NCBI RefSeq assembly: GCF_001017175.1
Contig: NZ_LCYG01000043.1
Coordinates: 35,307 to 99,306, forward strand
Reading direction: 5' to 3'
From: Microvirga vignae
GTDB lineage: Bacteria; Pseudomonadota; Alphaproteobacteria; Rhizobiales; Beijerinckiaceae
Length of the DNA: 64,000 nt
The number at the start of each line of letters is the position of its first letter. Position 1 is the first letter of the stretch. This document shows, piece by piece, positions 1-8,358 of the stretch. Position numbers and translations under genes: made by a program. The notes beneath the pieces were generated by a model that did no database searches, was not told the origin of the DNA, and worked only from the letters and a program-made list of their open reading frames with translations.

Positions 1-2
1 TG

Positions 3-113
3 CGTCGGCTGAAGCGGACACTGCCCGTGACCGAGTGGGAAGCACTCACAGGCGTCGGAGCGCGGTTGCCTACTTGGCTCGCTGAGCCGGTTAGCCAAGC
101 CACGCATGGCTGA
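3..113 (+). CDS. C-terminus of AbiEi-like (DUF6088-type) antitoxin, cut by window edge
   Basis: An open frame runs in from the window edge and ends with TGA at 111-113, overlapping the start of the next gene by 8 bases. The 36 visible residues include a motif of the form W-E-A-L ... R-L-P-T-W-L, which resembles the C-terminal helix of DUF6088/AbiEi-type antitoxins. In type IV toxin-antitoxin systems this protein represses the operon and counteracts the nucleotidyltransferase toxin encoded directly downstream. Family membership is inferred from this short tail plus the overlapping AbiEii-type gene; the winged-helix N-terminus lies outside the window. Confidence 0.6.
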   Translation, partial: RRLKRTLPVTEWEALTGVGARLPTWLAEPVSQATHG

Positions 114-1125
114 AGCGTTCCTGCAGCTATCGATTGAGGATCGGCGCGACGCGCTGGAGGTCGCGGCATCACGCTCTGGCCGCCCCGCGCACCTTCTCGA
201 AAAAGATATCTGGGTTGTGTGGTCGCTGGACGCGCTGTTCGCCTCTCCCCTCGGTGCGAAACTCGTCTTCAAGGGCGGCACGTCGCTGTCAAAGGCCTAT
301 CGAGTAATTCGCCGCTTCTCTGAAGACGTGGATCTCACCTACGACATCCGCGCGATCGTCCCCGACCTCGTCGGCGACGCCGAGGATGCACTCCCCTCGA
401 CGCGGAGCGCGGAGAAACGCTGGACTAGCGAGATCAAGAAGCGATTGCCGCAATGGGTTGCCGAACAGGCCTTGCCGGTGATCGTTGCACGCCTCGCCGA
501 CACGCATGCGCCAGCCGAAGCCATCGTCGATGGCGAGAAAATCTTCGTTACCTACGACGCTACCGCAGCGGGTACGGGCTATGTCCGTCCCGCCGTGATG
601 CTGGAATTCGGCGCCCGCTCGACCGGCGAGCCGTGCGCGCCATTCGATATCGAATGCGACGCGGCCGAACTGGTCGAGGGCTTGATTTTCCCGCAAGCGG
701 CAGCGCGCGTCATGCGCGCAGAGCGGACCTTTTGGGAGAAGGCGACTGCGGCGCACGTCTATTGCGCGCAAGGGCGGTTGCGCGGGGAGCGTTTCGCGCG
801 CCACTGGCACGATCTCGCGCGGCTCGACGAGGCCGAGCTTGCGAAAGCAGCGATCGCCGATCGTGGCGTTGCAGACGCGGTTGCTGCGCATAAGACGATG
901 TTCTTTTCTGAGCGCGACGCCTCAGGCGCGCCGATCGACTACAAAGCCGCGGTGAGCGGCCACCTGCTGCTGGTTCCCGAAGGCGGCGCCCGGGACGCGC
1001 TTGCCGAGGATTATGTGCATATGATCGACGACGGATTGCTGCTCGATGCGGGCGAGCCATTTGACGCGCTGATGGAGCGATGCGCTGACATCGCCGCTCG
1101 GGCCAATGCGGCGGCGGGTGCATGA
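106..1125 (+). CDS. AbiEii/AbiGii-family nucleotidyltransferase toxin
   Basis: This 339-residue protein has the AbiEii (DUF1814) layout. A conserved L-E-K-D sits near residues 31-34, the nucleotidyltransferase P-loop-like F-K-G-G-T-S at about 55-60, and the acidic pair S-E-D-V-D at 72-76 that would bind metal. A later E-R-T-F-W-E-K segment near residue 208 is also typical of the family. Known relatives are toxins that transfer nucleotides to RNA or protein targets and cause phage abortive infection or growth arrest. The start overlaps the antitoxin-like tail by 8 bases and the stop overlaps the next gene by 4, so translation is probably coupled. Confidence 0.85.
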   Translation: MAEAFLQLSIEDRRDALEVAASRSGRPAHLLEKDIWVVWSLDALFASPLGAKLVFKGGTSLSKAYRVIRRFSEDVDLTYDIRAIVPDLVGDAEDALPSTRSAEKRWTSEIKKRLPQWVAEQALPVIVARLADTHAPAEAIVDGEKIFVTYDATAAGTGYVRPAVMLEFGARSTGEPCAPFDIECDAAELVEGLIFPQAAARVMRAERTFWEKATAAHVYCAQGRLRGERFARHWHDLARLDEAELAKAAIADRGVADAVAAHKTMFFSERDASGAPIDYKAAVSGHLLLVPEGGARDALAEDYVHMIDDGLLLDAGEPFDALMERCADIAARANAAAGA

Positions 1126-1913
1126 TAAACCTCCACGAGCGCCTGTCGGAATTCTCTTACGGCTATGGCGTCACCCGCGAGGTCGAGCGGCGGCTGGCCG
1201 CGCGCGGGCTTCGCGCGACGCCGTTCTTGCCGAGTCTGCTCCACGAAGCGAGCCTTGGTTTCGATGTCGCCTTCTCTGGTCCTGGCCAAGTCGTGATGCT
1301 CCAATTCAAGCTTGGCCAAGAGTTGTCACGCTTCCGCAGGCTCGATCCGAGCGAAACCATCCCAGCGCTCTCCAAACCCTTCTGGCGCTATTATGTCGAT
1401 ACGACGGAGCACCAGTTCCTGCGTCTCGAAGAGTTCGAAGCCCATGGCGCAGACGTCTTCTACGTCGCGCCGCGCTTTTCCCATTGGTCGGCCTACGACG
1501 CAGCATTCCATGGCAATCAGGTTTTGCAGCGTTCCCTACTGTTGCGCCCGTCGGAGATCCAACGCGGTTCCGGCGGAACGCCCGGCGAGCACCGCATCGT
1601 GTATGATCGTATCAGGCGCTACGTCTGCTCCGAGCCCCGCGCGGTCGAAGAGGTCACGCCGGACGAACTGGTCGAAAAACTCGACGTCAGGGCGAGGTCG
1701 CAGGAACCGCTGATCTCAAGACTGGAGCGTCTTGTGTCGAGCGAGAGGGCTCGGGGTACGCCTCAGCTCGCGCGCAGTCGACAGCGAGACATTCGCTCCC
1801 GCGCCCGGACCCCAGCCGATGGTTTGGCGGCGATCGTCGGCCTGGAAGCCTGGCTTCAGGGCACGCAGGTTCTGTTCATCACGCCGTTCGAGACGGCCGT
1901 GCTTTCCGAATAG
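1122..1913 (+). CDS. Hypothetical protein in AbiE-HEPN operon
   Basis: A 263-residue protein whose ATG overlaps the stop of the AbiEii toxin (ATGA), so it is very likely co-translated with it. I do not recognise a family. It is soluble, has no membrane segment or signal peptide, and is rich in charged residues; the N-terminal half carries a V-V-M-L-Q-F-K-L strand and a basic, Arg-rich C-terminal half. The strand with Q-F-K is reminiscent of PD-(D/E)XK-type cores, but I cannot identify the acidic residues with confidence. Its position suggests a role with the toxin or with the HEPN protein two genes downstream. Confidence 0.6.
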   Translation: MINLHERLSEFSYGYGVTREVERRLAARGLRATPFLPSLLHEASLGFDVAFSGPGQVVMLQFKLGQELSRFRRLDPSETIPALSKPFWRYYVDTTEHQFLRLEEFEAHGADVFYVAPRFSHWSAYDAAFHGNQVLQRSLLLRPSEIQRGSGGTPGEHRIVYDRIRRYVCSEPRAVEEVTPDELVEKLDVRARSQEPLISRLERLVSSERARGTPQLARSRQRDIRSRARTPADGLAAIVGLEAWLQGTQVLFITPFETAVLSE

Positions 1914-1924
1914 GGACTCATCCA

Positions 1925-2416
1925 ATGACTCTCGTCGCCCGAGCGCAACTCGACTTCGTCCAGCAGACGCTCGCCGAGTTCACGCAGCGCTCTAGCATTA
2001 TGCGTCCGATCGCTCTTCTCCAAGCCCAGCATGTCGCCATCGTGGTCTCGCTGCGCGCGATCGGCCATGTGCTGAAGGAAGTCGATGCCGATACAACCGC
2101 CAAGCGGCAGTGGCTGGCCAACCAATGGCTGCACTGGCAGACTGAACCCATCTTCGCGCACTTTATCAAACCCGACCGCGACAACCTCTTGAAGGAATTC
2201 CGCGGCTTTCTCGACATACGCTCAGGAGCTTTTGGATCGCCTGCGGTAGTCGCAGATCCGATCATGCCCACGAGTGTCGCCCTTCATGTCGATTTCAATC
2301 CAGACGCCTTACTGACGACGGACGGGCGAAAAGCTGTTCCTCTGCTGCGCGAAGCCGTTCACTTTTGGGATCAATGTCTCAAGCTCGCCGAGCAAGCATT
2401 TCTGACTGCGGCATGA
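1925..2416 (+). CDS. Hypothetical protein in AbiE-HEPN operon
   Basis: A 163-residue predicted soluble, mostly helical protein that starts 11 bases after the preceding stop. No recognised domain. The helical make-up and conserved-looking R-D-N-L-L-K-E-F segment near residue 83 are the only visible marks. The tight spacing on both sides places it inside the same transcription unit as the AbiEii toxin and the HEPN protein. It could be an accessory or immunity-like partner, but nothing in the sequence decides this. Confidence 0.55.
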   Translation: MTLVARAQLDFVQQTLAEFTQRSSIMRPIALLQAQHVAIVVSLRAIGHVLKEVDADTTAKRQWLANQWLHWQTEPIFAHFIKPDRDNLLKEFRGFLDIRSGAFGSPAVVADPIMPTSVALHVDFNPDALLTTDGRKAVPLLREAVHFWDQCLKLAEQAFLTAA

Positions 2417-2449
2417 TTCGTCAGTCGTCCGTCCAAACAGGAATATCAC

Positions 2450-3649
2450 ATGACCGCCGATTGGACGCCGGTATTCGTCCTGCCGAATATTCCGCTGGAA
2501 GCTGCGATCGGCTGTGAGATCGCGGCGCTCGCCCCCGCGCACGATCGCCGCGTGGCGGCCCTCAAGCGGGAGCACCCCACGCTCAGGCGTTTCCTCAACC
2601 GCTTCGCTGACAACTTCGGGCAGAAGTTCGAGCCTACCGTCCTGATCCTGAACACGGCCGCGCCGCCGATCTTTCGCGATGTGACAGCGCTGGCAAGCTT
2701 CCGCGACCTCGTCGCGATCTCGGCGGTCACCCACGGTCGCGCGCTGGAACTTCGGCACTCGCGCGGACATCGCGTCCTCTTCGGCGAGGCCTTCGCTATC
2801 TACCCCTGGATGCTTGACCGACACTATGAGGATGTGATCGGCAGCACGCCAGCCATCCTCGGCACGCATGAACTCTCCCGCTTCAAGGGCCAATCGTCGC
2901 CAGCCCTGTTCCGCACCTCTCTTGGTGAAAGCGATATCGATCAACCGTTGCTTGCCGCGCTCTTGGCGCGCTGGCGTCGACGCTATGAAGCCGCAGAGCC
3001 CACCTGGGAGGACGTTGCGCTAATGCGCTCGCTCAACATGGCGTATCACGCCTCACTCTTGCCGGCTGGGACGGACACGACTTTCTATGACGTCGGGCGG
3101 GTCGTCTCCCTCTGGGTCAGCGCGTTCGAGATCCTCGTGCATCCCGGCGGCAGCGGCCAGGCCAACCGGGACAAGGTTTTCGAGATGATCGAGCGCACCA
3201 CCTGGGCGATCCCGGCGAGCGCTCAGCTCGCCCACGACACGGGCAGCAAGACTAAGCTGGTGAAGCGTACACTCGCGTCGTGGCTCTACCAGGTACTCTA
3301 TCAATGCCGGAACGACTTCCTCCACGGCAACCCGGTCGACCGCAGTACTCTCTTTCTTCCCACGCCGCAGCGAACGATTTTCGAGTATGCCGCGCCGCTC
3401 TACCGTATCGCGCTGACAGCGTTCCTTCCGCTCGGACACGACACACCGATGCCCTCGGCCAAGGACCCGAACCCCTTTGGCGCCTACATCGTCGATCACA
3501 TGGACTTTATGGAGCCGCAGAAGAACGCCGAGGAAGCGCTGCTCACGGCGACGCGACCGCCGGCGAAGCGGGGGATGCGCCGAGCCAGCGCTGCTCGGCC
3601 TGTTGCCTCGTCGACGAGTTCGGCGGCTCGACCGGCCAGCTCGGATTAA
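2450..3649 (+). CDS. Apea-like HEPN-domain protein
   Basis: This 399-residue protein carries an R-N-D-F-L-H-G motif at residues 287-293, fitting the R-X4-H signature of HEPN ribonucleases, in a helical C-terminal region like that of Apea-like HEPN proteins. HEPN proteins of this kind are usually metal-independent RNases acting in abortive infection or toxin-antitoxin systems. The N-terminal 200 residues are unassigned and may be a sensor. It lies 34 bases after the previous gene, closing a run that begins with the AbiE pair. RNase activity is inferred from the motif alone. Confidence 0.65.
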   Translation: MTADWTPVFVLPNIPLEAAIGCEIAALAPAHDRRVAALKREHPTLRRFLNRFADNFGQKFEPTVLILNTAAPPIFRDVTALASFRDLVAISAVTHGRALELRHSRGHRVLFGEAFAIYPWMLDRHYEDVIGSTPAILGTHELSRFKGQSSPALFRTSLGESDIDQPLLAALLARWRRRYEAAEPTWEDVALMRSLNMAYHASLLPAGTDTTFYDVGRVVSLWVSAFEILVHPGGSGQANRDKVFEMIERTTWAIPASAQLAHDTGSKTKLVKRTLASWLYQVLYQCRNDFLHGNPVDRSTLFLPTPQRTIFEYAAPLYRIALTAFLPLGHDTPMPSAKDPNPFGAYIVDHMDFMEPQKNAEEALLTATRPPAKRGMRRASAARPVASSTSSAARPASSD

Positions 3650-3754
3650 GAGCAGAGGCGAGCGTGACAGAAGTTATCGCGTGCCGTAGACACGCGACCG
3701 CCTGCCCGTCGCCGCGAAGAACGCCCGACCATCAGATCCAAGAGCCCCACCGCG

Positions 3755-4659
3755 ATGGACGAGCCTGACGAATACGACCTCTCTTTGCAAACCTGGGAGC
3801 CGGGAGAGCGGCTGGTCCATGCGAGCCTTTCACAGAACCTCAATGACCCCTTCAGCCGCAAACGGCTCTCTGACGACAGCACCGGTAGCGCCCCGGTGGC
3901 GCGCACGCAGTTCTCTCAGGGTCAAAAGGTTATGGTGAGAGAGGAGCTCATCGCCAGAGCTTATGACTTTCCCAAGATCGACATGCACGATGGGTCGCGG
4001 AATTCAGGGACTATGTGCTGGACAGGAATGTGCCGGAGGACAAGTTCAACGCCTTTGTCACCAGCTTCGCGACGCTATGGATCGACGGGAGGACGCGGAG
4101 ACAGGACTCAGGGGAGATGCGAGCAATCAAGAAGGCTTCCATTCGTGATTTCGATCAGTTGTGTCACCCCGCTCACGCCGGGCGCTTCGTGATCAACCCA
4201 GTCGACAACGGTGTGCCGCCGCTCTTCACGCCGACCGAAATGGCGGCGATCTTCGAGGCGAATAACGGTCTTATCGAGGCTTTACTACCCGACTATATAG
4301 ACCACCTTGGCGACGAAGGCACTGGCTCGCTCGACGACCTGTATGTGCGCCGTGGCGTCTATATGGCCGCCGTTGATACGGTTCGCCGGGAGCTCCACTA
4401 TCTCAGCTCCTACTCGCTAACCGTTGGGCCGGTGGAGCAGTTTGTACAGACTTGGACCCCCGCAACACGCGACACCGGCGAGCCCTCCATCATTTCCGCA
4501 CCGTTGCCGGCGATCCAACACCGTGTCGTCGCTTTTGCCCCGTTCATTCAGAGCATGGACTTAAGCCAGTTGAAGTTCGTGGTCGCACCGCCGGTCGAGG
4601 AGATACCTCTCCAAGGCGATGGGATCCATGGCGGAATTCACGAGTTCACCTTCCGCTGA
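3755..4659 (+). pseudogene. Frameshifted hypothetical gene
   Basis: A start at 3755 opens a frame that reads sensibly for about 75 residues (to a D-F-P-K-I-D segment near 3980). It then becomes Arg/Ser-rich nonsense and stops at 4192. A second frame, open from 3967 and lacking an ATG in its first part, carries protein-like sequence (V-A-E-F-R-D-Y-V-L-D-R-N onwards) to a stop at 4657-4659. The simplest reading is one gene of about 300 codons broken by a single indel between about 3967 and 4000. The product is not recognised. It follows the HEPN gene by about 105 bases and may have belonged to the same island. Confidence 0.5.
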
Positions 4660-4813
4660 GCACGATCACGCTCGGAAGGCTCCGTTCTCGAGTCCCCTCA
4701 GCCTGCCGGATCCATTGGCCGACCGCCATGGCTGTGCATTCCGCAACAAGCAGATTAAGCACGGCCTCGATCTTGCTCGTGTCAGTTGCATAGGCCGTGG
4801 ATTGCATCTGGGA

Positions 4814-6439
4814 TCAGGACAAAACTACTTCTGCATTCATCTCAGAGCGTCGCCTTTCTGCATCGGAAACCAGCCATTTCGCTAGGCAGAGTGCTTCATC
4901 CGCATCATCGACTCGTGCATCTAACATGATGTCTTCAGCTACAATCTGGAAAGCCTCATCCTGATTGCAGCCTCCAAAGCGAATTGCTTGCCGGTAGCGT
5001 TCTCTCGCTTCAACGGCCATCGAACAGTGCTTAAAATAGGCGTCCCACGCCGAGCCCACGGCTGCGTTATTCAAGGCGCGGTTCGCTGCCTCATCCCAGT
5101 CCACCTCATGTTCGGCGTGAGCCTCAACGGCCAGAAGGCAATCACGGAGGTCATCTATGGTCAGGAATTGATCAGGAATATCTCGCCTGCGCTGCTTAAG
5201 CTGAGTCGCTACGTCCTGACAGCCAGAACATATTAGCACCTTCTTGCTATCGTGCATCACGAAAGCGTTTCGGAACCCTGGCAGCAGTCGGCGTCGCGCC
5301 CAAAGTGCAGTCTCATCCGTTTCCGGAACAGGCTCAAAATGTTCACGAATCCCTCCTGACCATCTGCCAGCCTTGGATTTGCGCACCACCTGCCGCTTTG
5401 AACGTTGGCAGATCGGACATTGCCAATCTTCGGGTATAGCCTCCCATCTGCGCGTTGATACGGGATCTCGGTAACTTAAGTACTCTGCGTCAGTCGGAGC
5501 CTGTACCGTGCGTGGAGCATTAGTGATTTTAGGAGCGATAACGGACGAGTCTTTTTGAACAGATCGGGCTAAGAACTCGTTGAGCAGTCGAAACAACTCT
5601 CTCTCGCGCTCGTCGCGCTTCGTTTCTGACAAGAATGCTTGATAGAGCTGGGTTTGAGAATCGAATTGCCTCTGAGCCACCTGAAACCATGGTGTCCCAT
5701 GCTCATGTCTTAGCCCCCCTGAGTGTATGAGTTTTAGTACCTCGTCAATCAACTTCAGGCGCATTTCGAAGCCTGAATTAGCTTTCTCCCATCTATCCTC
5801 CACTTTCTTTGGATTGATAGAATGAGACGCGTTTGGCTTCGGCGTAATAAATTCCGCAATTTCAGATGGAGAGAAGGTGAAATATGTATGGGCCTTCCCC
5901 TTCAAAAGAATCTTCGCTTTGCCGTCCGCCGCATTACATTCTGAGCAGACCAATTCGGGCGTGAAATTGGAAACCAGATTTTCCAGCTGATCCGTCAGAT
6001 AGGATCCTCCCCTTGGAATTTCTGCCAACCATCTGTCGCCAAAAAGATCACGGGCTCGCTTGCGAACATAATCACGTAGATGATCATGATGCTCTTCCAG
6101 TTTGGCGAGCAGAATCCCACGTGGCGAGAGGCGGAAAATTTCATTCTTGGATCTTCTGCAAACCGGGCAACTCCATCCTTGATCGACTAGAGCCCAGTTT
6201 TGATTAAGGTCCAAACCCTTCGCGGCATGGTGTTGTAGTGCTGCTTTCGTTTGCTCACTCCACCGCCCATCACGGCGCCGGAAGAACAACTCCATCTCTG
6301 AATCTGATAGCTTTGATGGACGCCAGAAAGCGAGTTCGACAAACCAAGCTTGTTCGGGAGCCCCACCGAATGCGACACCATTCTGGCTTGGCTGTTCAGG
6401 ATCAAAGGACTTCACAAGCTGCCTCAATGGTTTTTTCAT
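4814..6439 (-). CDS. Protein with tandem HNH-like zinc folds, linked to SIR2-HerA
   Basis: A 541-residue protein with two Cys-pair modules. The first has C91-P-V-C94, then E-H-H-D-H at 116-120 and C165-S-E-C-N-A-A-D-G, which matches an HNH endonuclease with a structural zinc. The second has C341-P-I-C344, only one His (367) and C404-S-G-C407, so it keeps the zinc-site cysteines but has lost the HxH and Asn residues. The protein would be a DNA or RNA nuclease with a second, binding-only copy. It lies 120 bases downstream of the HerA gene on the same strand, suggesting a third component of a SIR2-HerA defence operon. Nuclease activity is inferred. Confidence 0.65.
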   Translation of the reverse strand: MKKPLRQLVKSFDPEQPSQNGVAFGGAPEQAWFVELAFWRPSKLSDSEMELFFRRRDGRWSEQTKAALQHHAAKGLDLNQNWALVDQGWSCPVCRRSKNEIFRLSPRGILLAKLEEHHDHLRDYVRKRARDLFGDRWLAEIPRGGSYLTDQLENLVSNFTPELVCSECNAADGKAKILLKGKAHTYFTFSPSEIAEFITPKPNASHSINPKKVEDRWEKANSGFEMRLKLIDEVLKLIHSGGLRHEHGTPWFQVAQRQFDSQTQLYQAFLSETKRDERERELFRLLNEFLARSVQKDSSVIAPKITNAPRTVQAPTDAEYLSYRDPVSTRRWEAIPEDWQCPICQRSKRQVVRKSKAGRWSGGIREHFEPVPETDETALWARRRLLPGFRNAFVMHDSKKVLICSGCQDVATQLKQRRRDIPDQFLTIDDLRDCLLAVEAHAEHEVDWDEAANRALNNAAVGSAWDAYFKHCSMAVEARERYRQAIRFGGCNQDEAFQIVAEDIMLDARVDDADEALCLAKWLVSDAERRRSEMNAEVVLS

Positions 6440-6558
6440 TACGGTGTGTCAATTGATCGACTGCGCCGATACCTGCATTTAGGTGGGATCGGGCTCAGCT
6501 AGGGCTCAGTGCGATACACACCTCGCCCTGGAGGTCCGAATCATTGCCACGATGGAAG

Positions 6559-8358
6559 CTAACTCCGTGACTGTCGGCGCATGCTCTCAACAGCTGCCGC
6601 TAGATCAACTGGTCCCTTAGGAGTTCCCCATCTTTCCCAGAACGGGATTGTCGCACTTCGAGGAACACAACGAGGTCGAGTAATTTTGATCCTGGTCGGT
6701 AGCAATGTTGCGTCCCCAACCACAACTGCCTCGCCTACATCCAAAGTCGGTAATATCTCCATTAAGCTCTCTAGGCTCTCGGGCAGTAGCTGCTTCACTA
6801 CACTTTGGTCGGTTTTGTTCGCCAAGCGAAGGCTAATGATGTTACTGCATTGGCTCAAGATTGTTGTACTGACATCAGAAGGTCGCTGGCTGACCACCAT
6901 CAGCCCTACTCCGTACTTCCGACCCTCCTTTGCAATTCGCTCGAACGTTTCGAGAGCACGCCGCTCTAGAGGACCTATAGAGCTGCCCTCCCGTGGCAAG
7001 TATAGGTGTGCTTCGTCGCATATCATCACTATTGGGTGACGCCCATCGCCCTCGTTGCCGGGATTGCTCCAAAACTGAATCTGATAAATCAACCTAGCGA
7101 CTAGGCCGATAACAACCGGCAGAACGTCGGATGGCACCTCTGAGAAGTCAATAATTTTGATACCTGGGTTTCGCCCGTCTTCTTTTCCCGAGCCTAAGAG
7201 ACTCGCCGCAAGTGCATGAAGCGAGTCGTAGGTGCTGTAGCTGCTTGGGGACTGGTACATAAAACCATACCTGCGGTCGTTCATCTTCGTTCTGAGGCGA
7301 ATTAGAAACCTTGAGAGCTTTCCATTGAGTGGGCCCTTCTCCATTTTGGGTTGGCCCTTCCGCGCTCCGCTAGCGTAAGTCTCACCCGTATCGAACGCCT
7401 CATCATTTTTGGCATCCAACGCAGAGATCAAATCCTCAAGCCGATAGGGTATTGGCGTATCAACGGTAAAGCCCTCGAGAAGATGTTCAACACCGAGATC
7501 TTTTATAGCTTTGCGCTTTGTCTCTATAACTGAATCCATCAACGCGAGTGCTTGATTTGGCGCATTCTCACCCGATCTATCAACGAAAACAGATTGCATT
7601 TCATCATACGTCAGCAGCCAAAATGGCAAGAAAATAGCATCGGGCTTCTCTGTGCCTAGGTCCCCGATGCCAGCAATCCTGAAATGCGACGCGAATGTCA
7701 TACTTGAGTATTCGCCGTGCAAATCGAGAACAATGATATTTGCATGCGGAAGCTCTGCCGCCTGCTCTAGAACAGAGGCGACGGTATACGACTTGCCAGA
7801 GCCAGTACTACCAAGAAGAGCAGCATGCCGCTGGAAGAGTTTATCAGCATCTATGTAGGCGGCCGCTTTCCCGTCCAGTGTATAGGTTCCAATCATGAGA
7901 GGCATGGTCGTTGCGCTTTTTGATGAGGCACTCAGAATGCCCATGAAGCTCTCGAGAGCTTTCTCTTCTATTGGGAAAACAGCACGACTGATCTCAGGCA
8001 GGGAAAATACAGCTCTCGTAAATGTATCGCGACGTTCGCCGTCACGTTCACGGTAGGTGCCGACGAGATTTACACATACCCCGTTTTCCTCCGTCGGAAT
8101 GGTGTTAAAATCAGCTCCCTCATCGCTCGCTTCCTCGCCGAGACTCGGTGATTCGACAGGGTGCCGCCACACACGCTCAATTATTCCAATTAGCCATTCG
8201 TCCCCCATGGACCGAATTGCAACCAGGCGACCGACACGTGCCTTTTGAAGTTTTACGCCATCAGTGACGCGGACCATTATGCGGGAGGTTTCGATGCTCC
8301 GGACTTCTCCAAGCGACTGCTCTTCGGAAAAGCTGAAAATAGCCATGCTAGATCTCAC
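6559..8358 (-). CDS. herA: HerA-like AAA+ ATPase / DNA translocase (DUF87)
   Basis: A 599-residue HerA-family protein. The first 130 residues look like a HAS-barrel. A Walker A motif G-S-T-G-S-G-K-S lies at 183-190, Walker B I-C-D-E-A-H at 446-451, and the C-terminal part carries the conserved region ending in T-R-I-K-I-T-R-P-R. HerA forms hexameric rings that translocate DNA and, in defence systems, assemble with SIR2, nucleases or other effectors. Its start overlaps the stop of the SIR2 gene by 4 bases; a second Met at residue 5 is an equally good start. Together with the SIR2 protein it forms a recognisable SIR2-HerA module. Confidence 0.9.
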   Translation of the reverse strand: MRSSMAIFSFSEEQSLGEVRSIETSRIMVRVTDGVKLQKARVGRLVAIRSMGDEWLIGIIERVWRHPVESPSLGEEASDEGADFNTIPTEENGVCVNLVGTYRERDGERRDTFTRAVFSLPEISRAVFPIEEKALESFMGILSASSKSATTMPLMIGTYTLDGKAAAYIDADKLFQRHAALLGSTGSGKSYTVASVLEQAAELPHANIIVLDLHGEYSSMTFASHFRIAGIGDLGTEKPDAIFLPFWLLTYDEMQSVFVDRSGENAPNQALALMDSVIETKRKAIKDLGVEHLLEGFTVDTPIPYRLEDLISALDAKNDEAFDTGETYASGARKGQPKMEKGPLNGKLSRFLIRLRTKMNDRRYGFMYQSPSSYSTYDSLHALAASLLGSGKEDGRNPGIKIIDFSEVPSDVLPVVIGLVARLIYQIQFWSNPGNEGDGRHPIVMICDEAHLYLPREGSSIGPLERRALETFERIAKEGRKYGVGLMVVSQRPSDVSTTILSQCSNIISLRLANKTDQSVVKQLLPESLESLMEILPTLDVGEAVVVGDATLLPTRIKITRPRCVPRSATIPFWERWGTPKGPVDLAAAVESMRRQSRS

